DNA of 64,000 nt. It comes from Bdellovibrionales bacterium (lineage in GTDB: Bacteria; Bdellovibrionota; UBA1018). Below, piece by piece: positions 61,212 to 64,000 of the stretch (position 1 is the first letter of the stretch; the number at the start of each line of letters is the position of its first letter). Position numbers and translations under genes: made by a program. The notes below the pieces were generated by a model that was given only the letters and a program-made list of their open reading frames with translations, searched no databases and had not been told where the DNA came from. The stretch lies in NCBI GenBank assembly GCA_016786465.1, contig JAEUWC010000006.1, forward strand, positions 1 to 64,000, read 5' to 3'.

Positions 61212-64000
61212 ATGCTTTTTTATACGCAAATCAAACGTGAATTTACGGCTGCAAGTTGGCGACGCGGACAAACTTACTTCCGCGAAGAACGTGTTCGCGA
61301 CGTCAAGATGGACGGAAATTCAGTGGACGCAAAAGTTCACGGCAGCGAAGAAAACGTCTATCAAACCCACATCGTGATGGCTCGCGGAACGATTCAAAAT
61401 TCCAAGTGTTCGTGCCCGGCCCACCGCGAATACGAAACCCACTGCAAACACGTAGCCGCCGTCGCGATTTGGATTGTCGAAAAAGGCAGCCTTCTACGCG
61501 CTGGAATCATCAGCTTTGAAGACGGCGTCGACGCCAGCGGGGACGAAGTTCAAATCCGAAACGCACAAAAGGCCGCAAACGATACGCGCCTTAGAAAACT
61601 TCTTCTTTCACACCCTGAATTAGCGGCGTCCAGGTTCAGCATTCGACGCGACCTTCGCGCAGGATTCGTTCAAGGCCGCGACATGATGGGTCGTGCCTTT
61701 TCAATTCCCGTGACAATGCAAGAAGCCGGAGCCCTTTTAGAACACGCTCAGACTGAAGATTCTAGCCAATCGAATTCAAAAGCGATCGATGGAGAAGCCG
61801 TCCTTTTCATCAAAGGAATTTTTCAAGCGAAAGCGCTTTCTGCCCTAAGCGTTGAATCCGCGATCCGCTACAAAGATCCCGTCACAAAATCCATGCAGGT
61901 CAATACGCTTCAGTACTTGGCCAAACAGCAGGATCCAGGAATTTGGAAAACAACCCACGGCGTGCTTCTGAAAGTTCCAACCGAAGCCGAACTAAAAGAC
62001 AACGAAACTAGCTTCATTGCGCGATTGGACACGACCAAAGTCATTTATCAGGGACAACAGGCCCTGGAAAACCTAGCCAAGTTTCTTCAACACCCGGAAA
62101 GGGACCGAATCGTTTTCGATGCGAACGTGAACGTCGAACTTCGCGTGGTTCCGTTGAAACTTTCTTCGATGCAAATCGGAGAAAAAGACGAACTGACCAA
62201 GGCCCGTGCCTTGACCTTTGAATTTAAAAACGAAGAAGTCACTTTTTCTTCTGAAGAACTTTCGGAATTAGCCAAGTATGGACGTCTTTCTGCGCAGTAC
62301 GTGTGGAAGGGCGACAAGATCTATAAGTTTGAAACTTCTTTGACCCGCCTTCACCAGTTCGCTAACCGCACGGGTGTTGCCGCCCAAGAAGGTACGGACA
62401 AACCGCTTGCGGTTGATGGGTTCGCCACCATTCATGACGATCGCGAACATCCGCTTCACCCGATTGCGGCCTATCGCTTAAGCCTTGAATTGGGTGTGGA
62501 CAAATTCGTGGTTGACCCCAGCTGGACCGAATTTCACGAATGGCGAAAAAACTTTGAAAAGAAGCGGCTGCCCGCGCTTCCAAAAATTGAATACGGGTTC
62601 GAACTTCGCGAATACCAAACCAACGGATTGAAGTGGCTATGGAGCCTGCATCACCGAGGCCTGGCGGCACTTTTGGCCGATGATATGGGCTTGGGCAAAA
62701 CCCACCAAGCATTGGCCTATTTAAGCAGCATTTACAGCGTACCAAAAGCCAAGCGCGCGGGCGTACCTTCTTCGCTGGTCGTCGCGCCAACTTCGGTCAT
62801 CGCGGCTTGGCTGCAAAAACTGAAGAAATACCCAACCGGTCTGAAGTACCACGTTTATCATGGCGCTGGCCGCAAGCTGCCTCCGAACGATGTCGACATT
62901 GTCCTGACCACCTACGGAATTCTTCACCGCGAACCCGAACTTCGAAATCGCGAATGGCATTCGGTCATGCTGGATGAAGCGCAAGCGATCAAGAATGCGA
63001 CGACCATCAGTGCGCGCGCAGCCCGTGCGTTGAAATGCAAGTTCAGAATCGCGATGACTGGTACGCCTGTTGAAAACCAGGCGACGGATCTTTGGTCGCT
63101 AATGGAATTCTTGCTTCCGGGTTATTTGGGTTCGCTCCCGCGCTTCAAACGCCTTTACGGATTCGGACGCGAACTTCCTTCGGATGTTCAGACCCAGGCG
63201 CTTCGTCGCTTGATTTCTCCGTTCCTGCTTCGCCGTTCAAAGTCCCAGGTTTTGAAGGAATTGCCGGAAAAAACAGAAGAAGTCGTTCAATGCGAAATGA
63301 CACCTGCACAACGCAAGGCGTACCGCATGATCTTGACCAGCGCCGAAGCCGAAAAAGCACGAAGCAACTTGGCCGCCGGTGGAAAGGTCGATTACGCAAA
63401 CGTTCTTTCAGTTCTGACCCGCCTGAAACAGGTTTGCGACCATCCGCGCCTGGCTGATTTGACTAGCGGAAAAATCCGCAAGATCGACGCGGTCAATCCG
63501 TTTGAAAGCGGCAAGTGGGATACGCTGAACGAAATCATAGAAGAAGCGGTCGGTTCGTCGCTGAAAGTTGTTATTTTCACGCAGTACCTGGGGATGATGG
63601 ACCTGATTGGCCAATTCTTGAAAACCAAAGATATCGGTTACACCGAACTTCGGGGCGACACCCAAGATCGTGGTGCGCGCCTAGAAAAATTCGCATCCGA
63701 TCCGAATTGCAAAGTTTTCATCTGCAGCCTTCTGGCCGGCGGTTTGGGAATCGACCTGACTTCGGCCAGCGTTTGTATTCATTACGACCGATGGTGGAAT
63801 CCAGCGAAAGAAAATCAAGCGACCGATCGCTTGCACCGCTTCGGCCAGACCCGCGGCGTTCAGGTTTTCAAACTTCAAGTTCCAGGCAGCGTCGAAGATC
63901 GCATCGCCAGCATCATTCAGTCAAAGACCGAACTTTCAGGCGCGTTGATTGAAGAATCTTCGACCGGATTGAAAGTTTTTTCACGCCAAGAACTTCTGCA
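61212..64000 (+). CDS. SNF2-family helicase with N-terminal SWIM zinc finger, 3' end outside the window
   Basis: About 929 residues are visible and the frame is open at the window edge. The SWIM motif is CSC...HCKH (Cys66, Cys68, Cys78, His80). A middle region of ~350 residues leads to the helicase core: DDMGLGKT with Lys496, LVVAPTSV, LDEAQAIKNA (Asp588, Glu589), MTGTPVENQ, FTQYLGMMD and ATDRLHRFGQ. Such enzymes translocate on duplex DNA and remodel protein-DNA complexes; some bacterial SWIM-SNF2 proteins take part in repair or phage defence. It has the GAA-rich codon style of the older part of the window. Divergent from the GNAT operon. Confidence 0.9.
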   Translation, partial: MLFYTQIKREFTAASWRRGQTYFREERVRDVKMDGNSVDAKVHGSEENVYQTHIVMARGTIQNSKCSCPAHREYETHCKHVAAVAIWIVEKGSLLRAGIISFEDGVDASGDEVQIRNAQKAANDTRLRKLLLSHPELAASRFSIRRDLRAGFVQGRDMMGRAFSIPVTMQEAGALLEHAQTEDSSQSNSKAIDGEAVLFIKGIFQAKALSALSVESAIRYKDPVTKSMQVNTLQYLAKQQDPGIWKTTHGVLLKVPTEAELKDNETSFIARLDTTKVIYQGQQALENLAKFLQHPERDRIVFDANVNVELRVVPLKLSSMQIGEKDELTKARALTFEFKNEEVTFSSEELSELAKYGRLSAQYVWKGDKIYKFETSLTRLHQFANRTGVAAQEGTDKPLAVDGFATIHDDREHPLHPIAAYRLSLELGVDKFVVDPSWTEFHEWRKNFEKKRLPALPKIEYGFELREYQTNGLKWLWSLHHRGLAALLADDMGLGKTHQALAYLSSIYSVPKAKRAGVPSSLVVAPTSVIAAWLQKLKKYPTGLKYHVYHGAGRKLPPNDVDIVLTTYGILHREPELRNREWHSVMLDEAQAIKNATTISARAARALKCKFRIAMTGTPVENQATDLWSLMEFLLPGYLGSLPRFKRLYGFGRELPSDVQTQALRRLISPFLLRRSKSQVLKELPEKTEEVVQCEMTPAQRKAYRMILTSAEAEKARSNLAAGGKVDYANVLSVLTRLKQVCDHPRLADLTSGKIRKIDAVNPFESGKWDTLNEIIEEAVGSSLKVVIFTQYLGMMDLIGQFLKTKDIGYTELRGDTQDRGARLEKFASDPNCKVFICSLLAGGLGIDLTSASVCIHYDRWWNPAKENQATDRLHRFGQTRGVQVFKLQVPGSVEDRIASIIQSKTELSGALIEESSTGLKVFSRQELL

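Overview
The window looks like chromosome from a predatory or Bdellovibrio-like member of the Bdellovibrionota. The base composition is moderate and glutamate is written almost always as GAA. There are very large surface fibre and repeat proteins, many signal-peptide and lipobox proteins, prepilin-type proteins, and a LexA/ImuA/ImuB/DnaE2 mutagenesis cassette. No rRNA, tRNA, CRISPR array, integrase or transposase was seen. Taxonomy is inferred from gene content only.

Layout. 1-6.5 kb: the 3' part of a giant modular fibre gene, followed by a 95-bp inverted-repeat element. 6.6-13.1 kb: a DUF4143-type ATPase, secreted and outer-membrane proteins, a PilZ/MnmC-like pair, a cupredoxin/rhodanese pair and an orphan Phd/YefM-type antitoxin. 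13.3-26.1 kb: two giant lipoproteins (PA14+RCC1; 14 invasin-like Ig repeats + GLUG) and a beta-barrel protein. 26.1-31.2 kb: three paralogous secreted proteins of unknown function, a secreted HNH nuclease-like protein and an aldose dehydrogenase. 31.2-38.0 kb: map, lexA, imuA, imuB (frameshifted) and dnaE2, with an unusual operator-like array before lexA. 38.0-45.1 kb: a GT2/HprK-like pair, a three-gene minor-pilin operon whose middle gene carries dockerin-like calcium loops, and a PMT-family mannosyltransferase. 45.1-51.1 kb: a tandemly duplicated secreted unit, one copy with a Hint (intein-like) domain, then an HTTM operon, a barrel protein and a degenerate LytM lipoprotein. 51.1-56.1 kb: a TRAP transporter (dctP-dctQ-dctM) with a receiver protein and a divergent porin. 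56.2-61.0 kb: a histidine kinase/response regulator facing an operon of GNAT, heme-oxygenase-like and YcaO-like enzymes. 61.2 kb to the end: a SWIM-SNF2 helicase cut by the window edge.

The best candidate for an undescribed system is 56.2-61.0 kb. A YcaO-fold enzyme, a metal-binding heme-oxygenase-like oxidase candidate and a GNAT transferase form a tight operon next to a multi-pass sensor kinase and an OmpR-type regulator. Codon use there looks different from the neighbours (more GAG and AGA). This suggests a transferred module that makes and perhaps senses a modified peptide or small molecule. The second candidate is the duplicated Hint/Pro-Ala-rich secreted unit at 45.1-48.1 kb.

All functions come from reading motifs by eye. 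No search or alignment was run, and start sites are stated where the sequence lets one be preferred.
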